Part shown: positions 46,246-57,110 of the stretch, piece after piece
How positions within the stretch are numbered: the first letter of the stretch is position 1
Layout of the letters: each line of letters begins with the position of its first letter
Notes under the pieces: model-generated
What the model was told of the DNA's origin: nothing
The model's database searches: none
Seen by the model: the letters and a program-made list of their open reading frames with translations, nothing else
Translations under genes and position numbers: made by a program
From: Saccharina japonica
Taxonomy: Eukaryota; Sar; Phaeophyceae; Laminariales; Laminariaceae
NCBI GenBank assembly: GCA_008828725.1
Contig: MEHQ01003109.1
Coordinates: forward strand, 1 to 64,000
DNA: 64,000 nt
Direction: 5' to 3'

Positions 46246-46760
46246 GACAAGTGCTACGATAGAGGTAGCACGTTTTGCTGTTACCGACGGCATCCCTAAT
46301 ATGGTGTTACCGACGGCAACCCTATCGTTAAGACGCGGCAAGTGCTACGATAGAGGTAGCATTTTGTGCTGTTACCGACGGCATCCCTATTATGGTGTTA
46401 CCGACGGCATCCCTAATATGGTGTTACCGACGTCCCTAATATGGTGTTACCGACGGTAACCCTATCGTTAAGACGCGGCAAGTGCTACGATAGAGGTAGC
46501 ACTTTGTGCTGTTACCGACGGCATCCCTATTATGCTGTTACCGACGGCATCCCTATGATGGTGTTACCGACGGCAACCCTATCGTTAAGACGCGGCAAGT
46601 GCTACGATAGATGTAGCACTTTGTGCTGTTACCGACGCCATCCCTATTATGGCGTTACCGACGGCATCCCTATTATGGTGTTACCGACGGCAACCCTATC
46701 GTTAAGACGCGACGCGTGCTACGATAGAGGTATTAATAGCACTTTTTGCTGTTTTTGTTT
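46246..46760. repeat. Higher-order tandem array of GTTACCGACGGCA units
   Basis: A 26-27-bp subunit TGTTACCGACGGCATCCCTA repeats ten or more times. It is grouped into about five larger units, each closing with CCCTATCGTTAAGACGCG and opening with GTGCTACGATAGAGGTAGCA. The larger unit varies from about 90 to 140 bp. The opening word also occurs at 47776-47826 in inverted orientation. Confidence 0.85.
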
Positions 46761-46780
46761 CTGAATGATCGGGCTCCTTA

Positions 46781-47574
46781 GGGCCCGAATTAACGAGTAC
46801 CTGGTATAAAATAAATTCAATTTGGGAAAAATAAAATTTAAATTCGCTTTTTATTGGTCAACACACGCACCAGCACCAAACATTATGCCCCAAGATCCTA
46901 ATATTTGGTGCTGGTGCGTGTGTTGACCAATGAAAAGCGGATTTGATTTTTTTTCTCCAAATTGAATATTTTTTTTGTTCGTTAAAACGGGCCCAATAGG
47001 ATCTTGGGGTATAATCGAAAAAAAAAAAACAATTTGGAGAAACAAATCAAATCCGCTTTTCATTGGTCAGAATCCGCACCACCACCCAAGATTATACCCC
47101 AAGATCCTATTATTAAGGGCCCGTTTTAACGAACAAAAATATTAAATTTGGAGAAAAAAAATCAAATCCGCTTTTCATTGGTCAGAACCCGCACCACCAC
47201 CCAAGATTATACCCCAAGATCCTATTATTTGGTGCTGGTGCGTGTGTTGACCAATGAAAAGCGAATTTGAATTTTATTTTTTGCAAATTGAATTTATTTG
47301 TTGACCAATGAAAAGCGAATTTGAATTTTATTTTTTGCAAATTGAATTTATTTTTATACTCGTGAATTCGGGCGGGGTGCTGGTGCGTGTGTTGACCAAT
47401 GAAAAAATCAAATTCGCTTTTCATTGGTCAACACACGCACCAGCACCAAATACTATTAATAGAATCTTGGGGTATAATCTTGGGTGGTGGTGCGGGTTTT
47501 GACCAATGAATAGCGGACTTGATTTTTTTTTTTTCCAAATTGATTTTTTTTTTGTTCTTCGTAAAAACGGGCCC
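46781..47574. mobile_element. Nested PIF/Harbinger-like (Tourist) MITEs
   Basis: The outer ends GGGCCCGAATTAACGA and GGGCCCGTTTTTACGA are inverted and flanked by TTA on both sides (46778-46780 and 47575-47577), as for PIF/Harbinger elements. Internal termini of the same type occur at about 46988-46997 and 47114-47131. Long palindromic arms containing TCATTGGTCAACACACGCAC and CCCCAAGATCCTA occur in several orientations. Probably two or more related copies inserted into each other. Confidence 0.65.
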
Positions 47575-47775
47575 TTAGGGAGCTAGCTCTACCTCTCGCC
47601 CAAAAACTGCTGTTTCGAGATGGAAAAAAAAAAAAAAAAAAAGCGCAACTCGATGAGCATTCCCATCGCCCCGAGTATATACGCGAGAAAGCATATTCGG
47701 AAAACAAAATACCGGTAGCATATACGGTAGCATTCTCACGATTTCAGGTTGAAGAGCAGTGTCAATCAGGGCACA

Positions 47776-47826
47776 TTTTAGCCCAAAAAGTGCTCGTACC
47801 TCTATATATCGTAGCACGCGTCTTTC
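47776..47826. repeat. Inverted counterpart of the 46.7-kb array end
   Basis: AAAAAGTGCTCGTACCTCTA with TATCGTAGCACGCGTCTTT is the reverse complement of 46700-46752. The two flank the nested MITEs, so they may be the ends of a larger element. Related sequence is at 39167-39210 and 62990-63045. Confidence 0.6.
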
Positions 47827-48125
47827 GGGTCTCGCAGCATTTTTCGTTTTCTACTTAAGGGCTGCGGGGCTGTTCATCGGGTGGAGAACTTTGGTTTTCC
47901 TAGAGAACAAAATTTTCGGGGTGAGGGGTAGTAGACCTCCCCAAGCGACTACCCTCAGAAACAACACGGGGGTGCACTTCTTTTACCACCGTAGCATGCA
48001 TGCGTCTACGGGCGGGGAATACGACCGCTGTACACACATATCTGCACATATGTATTACACGCAATGCGGCAGGAGGCGTGTTTTTCCGAAGCGTTGATCA
48101 CTAACAAAGTGTCATTCACACTCAC

Positions 48126-48246
48126 TAGCGTCCGGGTGTGTCCATACTTCCTCGCGAGACGGGATGCCGTACAGGTGGAAGGCATCGTCGCCGATGTCGA
48201 CCATCGACAACACTTCTTGCGCATCCGTGTCGATGACCCAGAGGTC
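48126..48246 (-). CDS. Beta-propeller (YVTN-like) exon
   Basis: The acceptor CCTTAAG|GACC is at 48246 and the donor GACGCTA|GTGAGT at 48126 (121 nt, ending in phase 1). It reads DLWVIDTDAQEVLSMVDIGD, then AFHLYGIPSREEVWTHPDA. The pattern W-V-ID-T...VL..V..G...H......EVW is that of one blade of a YVTN-type beta-propeller. Such proteins are often secreted or surface-bound, but no signal peptide is visible here. Upstream and downstream exons are not all identified. Confidence 0.65.
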
Positions 48247-48462
48247 CTTAAGGGAGCGAGAAAAAACACGTTTATTTCGAAGCATGCAATTAAAGCAAGG
48301 GGGAGGGGGGGGGCGATGAGGGGTTGGGTAATATATTTGGGTTAGGAATGCTGATGGTGTAACAATGCAGGTCGCTTTATGGTAAATATACATTTTTAAT
48401 TTAATGTCTCGATGTAGATGGCCAGGGGGAAGAGGGGGACCCCTGGCTGCTTCCGAAGAGTG

Positions 48463-48609
48463 TTATTTTTTAATCGAACGACAGAGGAAGACAGTGAAGT
48501 TGCTGTTGTTGCACTCCTGCATCCAGTGTGCGCGCTTGCCGAACCGTTGATTTACCCACCGATGCCGCTGCTGCACGTGCTCTGAGCGAAAGCGGACCAT
48601 ACATGCGAG
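48463..48609 (-). CDS. Probable terminal exon, function unknown
   Basis: After an acceptor CCGTAAG| the frame reads CMVRFRSEHVQQRHRWVNQR, then FGKRAHWMQECNNSNFTVFL and CRSIKK, stop at 48463-48465. Composition is protein-like, and it could be the last exon of a minus-strand gene lying above 48.6 kb. A donor-like GG|GTAAAT inside it offers an alternative in which only the first part is exon. No family recognised. Confidence 0.4.
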   Translation of the reverse strand, partial: LACMVRFRSEHVQQRHRWVNQRFGKRAHWMQECNNSNFTVFLCRSIKK

Positions 48610-49408
48610 CTTACGGCAAATCAGATATATATGTACGAAGTATGATATCAACTACAGCAGTACGTATGCTATCATACAGGGATCGAGAGTTTTTGTCGTC
48701 TTTTGTCAGCACATCAGTTGCCAAATGATTGTTCATCAGACGCCTGGTCGGCGCCCTACATATATATCATCGACCGAGGTGTGAGAACTGTGATACTACA
48801 GTTACTGTAGTAGGGTGGGTCGGATCCCCTAACCAGCGCGATCTGTTCAGAGTTCATGACACACTCGTTGGGTTTGTCGATCGATGTCAAACTTGAAAAA
48901 TGGTTTATTTCTTGTATGATATCAACTACATGGTACGTACGTATGATATCATACGTAGAGCTGACGAGACGAGGAATGGTCTATTTCTTGTTTGCTATCA
49001 ACTACGTATGGTACCATGGAGCTGGTGAGACGAAGCCCCGTCGTAGTGCTTGACGTATGTATGTGTTGTCTGGTATGTATGACACGAATAGACTCATAGA
49101 CCCACGTGTGTACGAGTACATTGTTTGTGGATCGGTGCTCTAGGAAGTAGAGAAGCGCTATGGCAAGTCGTATCGTATACGTACGTACCTGGCGATGGTA
49201 TACTGGTGGTGTATCACACCGTCGAGCTCTATCATAGAGTTGATGACACGAGTGCCCCGTCGTAGAAGCTGTCTTTTCTGGTACAGTATGTACGACCGAC
49301 GAGTACCGTAGTAACGTTTTGACGAATCAATTGATAACATGATACGGTTCAACAATGTAGAGGTGGTTTTATGCTTTTGGGAATTTTATGAGTGATCAAC
49401 GCTGAAGA
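48610..49408. other. No gene recognised
   Basis: Contains repeated ATGATATCAACTACxxxGTA words (48640-49010) and many TACGTAC palindromes. No coding sequence. Confidence 0.5.
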
Positions 49409-51985
49409 TCATGCTGCACACATTGTCGGATGGCAAAGATAATAATAATAATGTAGAGGTTGTGCCGCCCTATCTATGGATTTGAAATTGGCAATATCCA
49501 CACGGTACGTACGAGTAGCATCGACGGGAGATACCAGGTCTACAAATACTTCCCTTTTCCCCTTCGCACTACTAACCATTTTACCGTGCTGTGCTCTTAA
49601 TAATGTAGCTATCCCCGTGTCTGTCTCTCCTGCTTGTTTGCCCAGTATCCGTTTCATCCCTACCCATATCTGCTTCATCTCGCCATCAAAGTCTTCATTC
49701 GTTTTATTAACTACGTATTTCCATACCCCTTTCTGCTTCTCAACCATGTATTTTACTTTATTTCTAGCAATAGTATACTCCTACCATCCTGGCGCAGTTT
49801 TACTCGATATGTATCTTGCGTGTGCCTTTCTCCTTACTCTGATAGCCTCTTTTACTTCCTCCTCGTCCCACCATTTTACTGTTCTGTTGCATACTATCAA
49901 CTTCTTCCCTATTACTTCACTTGCTGTGGTATTGACCAACTATTCCCATCCTTCAATTATCCTCGCTCATGCACTATCCCTCTCCATATTGTTTTTTGTC
50001 GTATTTACCTACAGTATGTTTTCCAACAACTCGGGAAAATTCTCTGCATTTTTGGTCATTCATGTCTTGTTGAAATTCTTCCCGTTTTATTTTACTTCTA
50101 GTTTATCTATTCGCCATCTGTACAGTTTCCTACCTCGCCGATTTTTGAAAACCCTCGTCTGCTGACTGTCCATATTAGGCAGTACTCCGTAGTTCCTACG
50201 CCCGCTGCGCATACATGCACTTTCGTTTCCTTACTACTTCCGTTCTCTACCACTATAAAGTCAAGAACGGAGCTTTCTCCCTTTTGTATGCACTGTCTAG
50301 TCCATGCTGGCTCTGGCTTTTTTACTCTACCGTTCAGTGTCTTAATCTCATTGTTATTGGGGTATTTCAGCATAGATACCTTCCCCGTTCTTATTATGTG
50401 TTACTTCCCCATATTGTCCAATGCTCTCGTTCGAGTTCCTTGCCTTCCGAATTCTTGAATTAAAATCTCCCACTATTAATAGTACTACTTTTCCTTGCCT
50501 TTTATAGTTTTGTGTATCTACTGCTACTTCTCGGAACTTCTTCTGTCTATATGTTACCGTACTCTTCGACTCTGGGAGCATATATATGTTTCCTAAGAAA
50601 TAATATTTCGCTCCCCTCTCCCCTGGTATCTTTATCCATACGAGTTCGTCGAATGCTGTGTCGTTGATCACTTCTATTATGCCACACAACAAGTATTATT
50701 TGACTAGGAACCCTACTCCCCCCGCCTAATGATGTCGGGAGACAGCACTTTCACCCCTTGACAGACAGCGTCAAGGCAAATGCCTCGACAGACAGCCCTG
50801 ACAGCAAAAAACAGGAGACACCACCGAAAAATCCCCGCTTTTTCAAAAACGCCTGACAACAATGTATCAAGTCATATGTTTTCCTGTGTTTTGTTTTTTT
50901 TCCGGCATTTTGCTACATTTCCGAGTCCGATCTACAGAAAAGATTGGAATTGAACTGCAGAATATATCGATGATTTGAAAGTAGCTTTATCAAACGAGTA
51001 AAATAGCCACGCAAAAAATAAAATAAAAAAATGGGGTTTCCACACATATTAGGAGGCTTTTTCTGCCAGGGGGGTTGGGGACATATGTCTAGACAGCTGG
51101 ATTTTCCTCGACAGACAGACAGCTTGACATTGACATGTCTCCCGACATATTTGCCCCCGCCCCCCTATTCTTGTTGTTCTACGTATCCCTTCCTCTTTTT
51201 CCCTATCCATGCGTACTCCCCAATTGTGCATCCTATTTCCCTCCTCTCTTTTTCCCACGACTCTTGAATTCCCACTATGTCCAGGTCGCGCTTACTTACT
51301 TGTTCGGCTATTTCTATCATGTTGCGCTCTTCCGCCGCGAATCCACATACATACGTTCCATGATCCTATTCTAAGATTCTTCTTCGTTTCACTATTCGCT
51401 CGACTCTTGTCTTTCGTTTCTTCTCCTTCGTTGCTACGATTTTATACTTCAGTGTTTTCTTCTTTGAGTTTTCGTTCTGTTTCCGTTTCCGGTTTTGTCT
51501 TCTCGCTCTACGACACTATGTTTCTCTCCCATTCCCTTTTGGCCACTTACTGTTTCCTGCCTCCCCTTACCTCCGTTCATCCTAGGACTACGTCTTAGAT
51601 TTCCTATTCCATTAGCTATACATACCCTCCACCCTAGTCTTCTAGCCCATGCCGACACTTTTTCTGTCTCCAACCTCTGCCACTCCATGCTCGCTTTCGG
51701 TTTAAGCGTGACTCGAAAATGCTTCTCCCTCCCTTTCTACTTGTCCCAATGCAAAGCAGCATTGTCCTACTTCGTCGCACTTCCTCTTGAACTATATTCT
51801 CGCCATGTCGCTAGGAACTCCGAATACCAGCACTACTACCGGTAGTACTTTACCTTTCCAATATTTATTTCTCCATCCACCCTGCCTCACCGTCTTTCTC
51901 CGAATCTCTTCCGAGACTATCTCCAGCTTGTATGTGTTCATATTTGTAGTGGGGAGTGTCCAAGTTATACTGGGACTTCCCAAAC
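49409..51985 (-). pseudogene. LINE, 5' half (endonuclease), reverse transcriptase missing
   Basis: On the minus strand from about 51390 a run of frames gives an APE-type endonuclease: LRIGSWNV, DLDIVGIQESW, then after a nested MITE GGVGFLV and FDELVWIKIPGERG. GNIYMLPESKSTV, LLIVGDFNSRI and WTRQCIQKGESSVLDFIV follow. Downstream is the endonuclease-RT linker with VKWWDEEEVKEAIRVRRKAH and GKMVSSAKGKREVFVD. The similarity stops at about 49540, just where reverse transcriptase would begin. 51400-51985 holds a basic/low-complexity frame that may be upstream ORF sequence. Stops and frame changes are present. Losing the 3' rather than the 5' half is unusual for a LINE. Confidence 0.85.
50733..51147. 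mobile_element. 415-bp MITE nested in the LINE endonuclease
   Basis: Perfect 12-bp inverted ends TGTCGGGAGACA (50733-50744) and TGTCTCCCGACA (51136-51147), with further GACAGACAG/CTGTCTGTC words inside each end. It interrupts the LINE frame between GGRGQ and GGVGFLV, which proves it is an insertion. I could not define the target duplication. Confidence 0.75.
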
Positions 51986-51989
51986 CTAG

Positions 51990-52639
51990 TACTCGTTGAG
52001 GGTACGGTGTCTTTCAGTTATTTTGCCGGCGCACCACACTAAATAGTGTCTCCACCACGGGCTCGTAGCCTGGAGCCAAGTTCAACACCCTGAACACAAG
52101 TACCCCACGTTTGTGTCAGGCGATCTGCATGGTAACCATCCTGGCATCCCACGATAGTATCTTCTATCTCCTTGCCCCGCTGCTGTACGGGTTACTTTCC
52201 TCCAGGGAGGTCATTTTTACCGTGCAAGGTCCAAGGACGGCTTGTATAACACAAAGTCTTACTCACACGTGGAGATGCCCCGTACGTCGCTTCCTCCATC
52301 GTATGTACGTTTCACCATGGGTAGCTACCCCACTAAAATGCTCCCGAATTGACTTTCGCTGTCGAAAGCTTGGCCAACGATCCCCCCAGAATTTTTACCG
52401 GCTTCTATCCTTTAAGATATCAATATATCTATGTACCACTTGGTGCTCCTTCTCTTTCGTTGTGTGGTCGGTCATTGGCAAGGTGCTTCTTTCATGAGTG
52501 TAATAGGCCTGACTTAATGTCATGCAGCAGCCACTCCTCCCCTTCAGTAGCGCATGGTATGTGCACCAAGGTTCCTGGGTTTAGGACGATGTCAGACCAG
52601 ATTTCGACACGTCCCTATATAATATACGAGCATGCACTC
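51990..52639. other. No gene recognised
   Basis: Possible 5' region of the LINE. No domain is visible in any frame. Confidence 0.4.
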
Positions 52640-52726
52640 GGGGGGGGCTCGAACTCACGATCTTGACTGTAACAGGCTTCGTGGTTACCTGCTATTATAA
52701 TAATACGAGTAGCCCACCGGGGCGAT
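52640..52726 (-). repeat. tRNA-like SINE head, copy 1
   Basis: The minus strand reads TCGCCCCGGTGGGCTA, then GTAACCACGAAG and a B-box-like GAGTTCGAGCC. A TATTATTATAAT insertion splits the A-box region. It shares the framework with 58150-58222. The ends do not form an acceptor stem, so it is not a functional tRNA. Confidence 0.5.
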
Positions 52727-52770
52727 TGCTGTGTGCTGCTCTATACCTCCAGTAGCCTTTGCCAGAGCTC

Positions 52771-53044
52771 TTGACCCACAAATCGTACCAGATAAAGTAC
52801 CAAATATATTACGGTTTTTGTGGTGGTCCACACATTTTTTTTCAAATTGTCCAAAACGCACGGCGAAGCCGCGCACGGGTCGAGCCTTAGCCTGGACTAG
52901 GGTTGGGGTTAGGGTTAGGGTTAGGGCTGGGTTGGGTCAAAGGGTTCTCGTGATTTGATTTTTTTTTTTAAACCAAAAACACGTAAAAACAGCAAGAAAT
53001 CGTAATGTATTTGGTAATTTATCTGGTACGATTTGTGGGTTTAA
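52771..53044. mobile_element. AATCGTACCAG inverted-repeat element, copy 1
   Basis: The ends GACCCACAAATCGTACCAG and their inverted copy (53008-53040) continue through AAAGTACCAAAT for over 40 bp. The middle has GGTTAGGGTTAGGGTTAGGG (about 52905-52925) preceded by GCGAAGCCGCGCACGG. A second, right-truncated copy with the same left end lies at 53081-53200. Confidence 0.7.
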
Positions 53045-53080
53045 GAGTGGTAAAGGCGCCAGTAGCCTTTGCCAGAGCTC

Positions 53081-53200
53081 TTGACCCACAAATCGTACCA
53101 GATAAAGTACCAAATATATCAAGGTTTTTGTGGTGGTCCGCACATTTGTTTTCAAATTGTCCAAAACGCGCAAGCCTGGACTAGGGTTGGGGTTAGGGTA
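53081..53200. mobile_element. AATCGTACCAG element, copy 2, truncated
   Basis: The left half is nearly identical to 52771-52920 and ends shortly after GGGTTGGGGTTAGGGT. The inverted right end is absent. Confidence 0.65.
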
Positions 53201-54000
53201 TGGTACCTGGTATCCATACTCCGTATACGCATATATAGATAACATGACAATTGCGTCGACTGGGGTCGGTCGTTAGTTACCAGTTGACCGTAATACACCT
53301 CTTTTCTTCGTGACGAACGGCCCAACTTTCGATAGACAGCTCTTCGAGCTACTGCTTGCTTTCTACCCATTGCTGGCAGCAGCACGACTGCTGTGTACGA
53401 GTAGTTATGAACGTATCTGCTACCCTGGGGAGGTTAGGTACGGAGCTACAAATGCGGTATGGGACAAGCCCGACTACCGTGCAGGTTTGAGACGAGACGC
53501 AACTCAGTTACTCACAGTTTGATGTTCGATGTCTTATTTTATTATCACGCTGATCCTATGCTCAGAGAATTCTGGCATAGAGGGGCGGCAAACAATTATT
53601 TGCCGATGCGTGTTTCATCGGAAACACGCCACCTCAACAATAGAGGGGAAAAGAGGATACCATGAATACCATGACAGCACTCTGTGCATTGTTACGGTGA
53701 TATTATTGTATGTGTCTATATATGGGTATTAAATGGGTACTTGTGTTCGCGGATAAATACAATTCATTGCTCGGCTTGGAGCTTGGAGACTCGTCACACC
53801 GAAGGGTCGGATGCTTGCCACAGGGAGCAGCGTGACTCAGGCACGGCGATCGACGATGGGACTCGTTAAGGACACAGAAAAGAGTGAGGTCCTTGACGAC
53901 GACCTAATCGGATATTACCACGATGCGGGAAAAGCGGGAAGAGTATAACCTGTCGCTCTCATGTCAGGGGAGAACAAAACAGTAGCCTTCAACATTTCCT
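53201..54000. other. No gene recognised
   Basis: Short competing frames only, with no domain in any of them. Confidence 0.5.
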
Positions 54001-54434
54001 TGGCCCCCAAATCGTACCAGCTAAAGTACCAAAAGTGTTTTTTGCTTTTGATGTGGTCCGCTCATTGGATTCCGATTGTCTAAAAAACACGGCGAAGATG
54101 CGCACGGATCGAGCCTTAGCCTGGACTAGGGCTGGGGTTGGGCCTAGGGGTAAGGGGACGGGTAGGGGAAGGCGTAGATTTAGGGTTGGTTAGGTTCGTC
54201 GCCTTGTGGTGATTTCGTGAATAAAACAACATCCGAAAACCCGCAAAAACCCGCAAACAATATATATAACCCTGCATGAGGACATATAAAACCCGTAAGT
54301 ACGCGCGATCGAAGTATTACACTCAGCTAGCAAAGATGAGCTTCGACGAAATCCTCCATCTCACAGCTGTTGTTTTCAATATATATATGTGTATGTATGT
54401 TGTGGTACTTAATCTGGAACGATTCGTGGGTCAA
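54001..54434. mobile_element. AATCGTACCAG element, copy 3
   Basis: Left end AAATCGTACCAGCTAAAGTA at 54009-54028, inverted right end GGTACTTAATCTGGAACGAT at 54403-54422. The middle carries degenerate GGGTTGGG/GGGTTAGG sequence (54126-54195) and the MSFDEIL-type segment at 54316-54380. Confidence 0.65.
54316..54380 (+). repeat. MSFDEIL-type repeat, copy 2
   Basis: Matches 39368-39430, including AAGATGAGCTTCGACGAAAT. It reads LAKMSFDEILHLTAVVF. Located inside AATCGTACCAG element copy 3. Confidence 0.6.
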
Positions 54435-54814
54435 CCCACGGTGAATGCGTCTCGGACAGAACGCGGGTCAAATCCCGCCAAAACATGTAAACACGTAAGA
54501 TACACGAACGCTCGCCCACTGGTAGCCACTACCTACAGTAGGCATAATAACCCACGGAATCCGTGGTGTTTGTTTGTTGGTTCCGAGTCAATGCTATGCG
54601 CAAAGTGACGTGTGTGGCATACAGCACGGCAGCGGCAACAGGCTCCGGTCACCGACGACACGGCGAGGAANTATATACGAAGTACGTTCCAGGGTACGAG
54701 TATCATGCAATACTCGTAAATGATACTATACGTATCTTCTGTCGACCGCAATTGCACGGTTTGCTGTAGGGTAGCTTTTAATGTACTGCAAAGTTGCAAC
54801 TCATTTTATTATTA
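54435..54814. other. No gene recognised
   Basis: Unremarkable sequence with one undetermined base at 54671. Confidence 0.5.
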
Positions 54815-57110
54815 CTAGCGGTACGGCCACGGCTCCGCCCGTGGCGCTAGCTTTGCGTTGCCCATAGTAGTATATAAGCTCCTGGTGTGGTACATAGTAC
54901 TCGCATTAACAGTGTGCTGTGATGTACCACTCTGAACCGGAAAATAATAACCACCATGCGGGGCGGTATCGACCCGGGGGGTGTCTGTTTTCGTCCACGG
55001 GTTATTGGAGTTGTAGAGGTCCGCAAGGATTTCTGATCCGGGGATGCGACGTTATCATCCCCGGGTGCGGTGGGACCTTGCGGTTGCCCCGAGGGGCAAC
55101 TCGCGCCGCGCGCTGGCTCCATGAAAGCCAGCCAACCGTAAATCAGCCCGTGGGGTTGGGGTTTCCACACCTTGTGGGGCAGTGTCGACCCCGGGGATGT
55201 CCGTTTGCGTCCCCGGGTCGTTGGAGTTGTAAATATATGGAAGAAATTCTGACCCGGGTATGGGATAATATCATCCCTGGGTGCGGCGGGGCCTCGGCGT
55301 GGTCCCGAGGGGCAACTCTCGCTGCGTGCTGGCTCTATGAACTCCAGCGCCCCAGCCAAATCAGCAATCAGTCAGTGGTAGTGGGGTTTCCACACCTTGC
55401 GGGGCGGTATCAACCCGGGGGGTGTCCGTTTTCGTCCCCGGGTTGTTGGAGTTGTATATGTATGGAAGGATTTCTGACACGGGGATGGGACGTTATCATC
55501 CCCGGGTGCGGCGGGACTTCGACGTTGCCCCGAGGGGCAACTCTCGCCGCACGCTGGCTCTATGAGGGCCAGGCAACCGTAAATTTGTCACGTGGTATTG
55601 GGGTTCCCACACCTTGTGAGGCGATATCGATCCGGGGGGGATGCCCGTTTGCGTCCCCGGGTCATTGGAGGTGTAAATGTATGGAAGGATTTCTGACCAG
55701 GGGATGGGATCATATCATCCCCGGGTTCGGCGGGACCTCGCCGTTGCCCCGAGGGGCAACCCTCGCTGCGTGCTGGCTTTATGAACTCCAGCGCCCCAGC
55801 CGAATCAGCAGCCAGCCAGTGGTAGTGGGGTTTCCACACCTTGCGGGGCGGTATCGACCCGGGGGATGTCCGTTTTCGTCCCCGGGTTGTTGGAGTTGTA
55901 TATGTATGGAAGGATTTCTGACCAGGGGATGGGACGTTATCATCCCCGGATGCGGCGGGACTTCGTCGTTGCCCCGAGGGGCACCTCTCGCCGCACGCTG
56001 GCTCTATGAGGGCCAGGCAACCGTAAAATAGCAAATAGCCCGTGGTATTGGGGTTTGCACACCTTGTGAGGCGGTATCGACCCGGGGATGTCCGTTTGCG
56101 TCCCCGGGTGGTTGGAGGTGTAAATGTATGGAAGGATTTCTGAGCAGGGGATGGGAACATATCATCCCCGGGTTCGGCGGGACCTCGCCGTTGCCCCGAG
56201 GGGCAACCCTCGCTGCGTGCTGGCTTTATGAACTCCAGCGCCCCAGCCAAATCAGCAGCCAGCCAGTGGTAGTGGGACTTCCACACCTTGCGGGGCGGTA
56301 TCGACCCGGGGGATGTCCGTTTTCATCCCCGGGTTGTTGGAGTTGTATATGTATGGAAGGATTTATGACCCGGGGATGGGACGTTACCATCCCCGGGTGC
56401 GGCGGGACTTCGACGTTGCCCGAGGGCAACTCTCGCCGCACGCTGGCTCTATGAGGGCCAGGCAACCGTAAATTTGTCACGTGGTATTGGGGTTTCCACA
56501 CCTTGTGAGGCGATATCGATCCGGGGGATGCCCGTTTGCGTCCCCGGGTCGTTGGAGTTGTAGATGTATGGAAGGATTTCTGACCCGGGGATGGGAACAT
56601 ATCGTCCCCGGGTGCCGCTGGCTCCCTGAGCCTCAACCAATCAGTGACCAACTGATGGGGGTGGGTTTTCCACACCGTGCGGGGCAGTGTCGACCCGGGA
56701 AATCGCTGTTTTTGTCCCCGTTTGGTCGGAGTTGTAGAGATACGGAGGGATTTCTGATCCGGGGATGGGAGCCTATCCTCCCCGGGTTTGGAGGAACCTC
56801 GGTGGCTCTTTTCAGCACCGATGTTCTAGAAAGAGCCAGCAGCCACTGGCATGGATTTGGGCAACCAATCAGCTGCCAGAATAGTAATTCAAATTTTGGA
56901 AGTCAGCAGGTAGGCTGGCTAGATGGCTGCCAGAACTGCGTCGGGATTGCGCCACGGCCACGGCTCGGCGCGATACGGGACCCGGTGTTCTACGGGTTGT
57001 GGCACCCAGCCTCCCTACCCATGGGGCAAGGTGGGGCTGAACCGCTCTGGATAGCGCTGCTCAATTACAGACAGACAGACAGAATAGCAGCATTTAATAA
57101 TATAGATAGA
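54815..57110 (-). mobile_element. Complete non-autonomous Helitron with internal tandem array
   Basis: Read on the minus strand, the element starts 5'-TCTATCTATATTATT at 57110 after an A. It has a (CTGT)4 tract at about 57065-57080 and ends ...GCTAG at 54815 followed by T. A 7-bp-stem hairpin GCCACGG/CCGTGGC (54827-54846) sits 7 nt before the terminal CTAG. A^TC...CTAG^T with a sub-terminal 3' hairpin is the structural signature of Helitrons. There is no Rep/helicase, so it is non-autonomous. About nine units of 217-227 bp fill 54950-56690. Confidence 0.85.
54950..56690. repeat. Dimeric tandem array inside the Helitron
   Basis: Units are marked by CACACCTTGCGGGGCGGTAT or the variant CACACCTTGTGAGGCGATAT at about 55170, 55390, 55607, 55834, 56058, 56280 and 56496. 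From 55.39 kb the two variants alternate, giving a higher-order repeat of about 444 bp. Most units are a multiple of three long, which explains long open frames on both strands (to 370 codons at 54919-56031). I do not regard these as genes. Confidence 0.85.

Noticed and set aside
46246..46760. CRISPR-like repeat/spacer appearance
   Set aside because: Repeats are variable, the 'spacers' are themselves repeated, and the context is a eukaryotic genome without cas genes.
54919..56286. Repeat-containing proteins of 370 codons (+) and 232 codons (-)
   Set aside because: Both strands of the Helitron tandem array are open because most units are a multiple of three long. There is no independent sign of coding.
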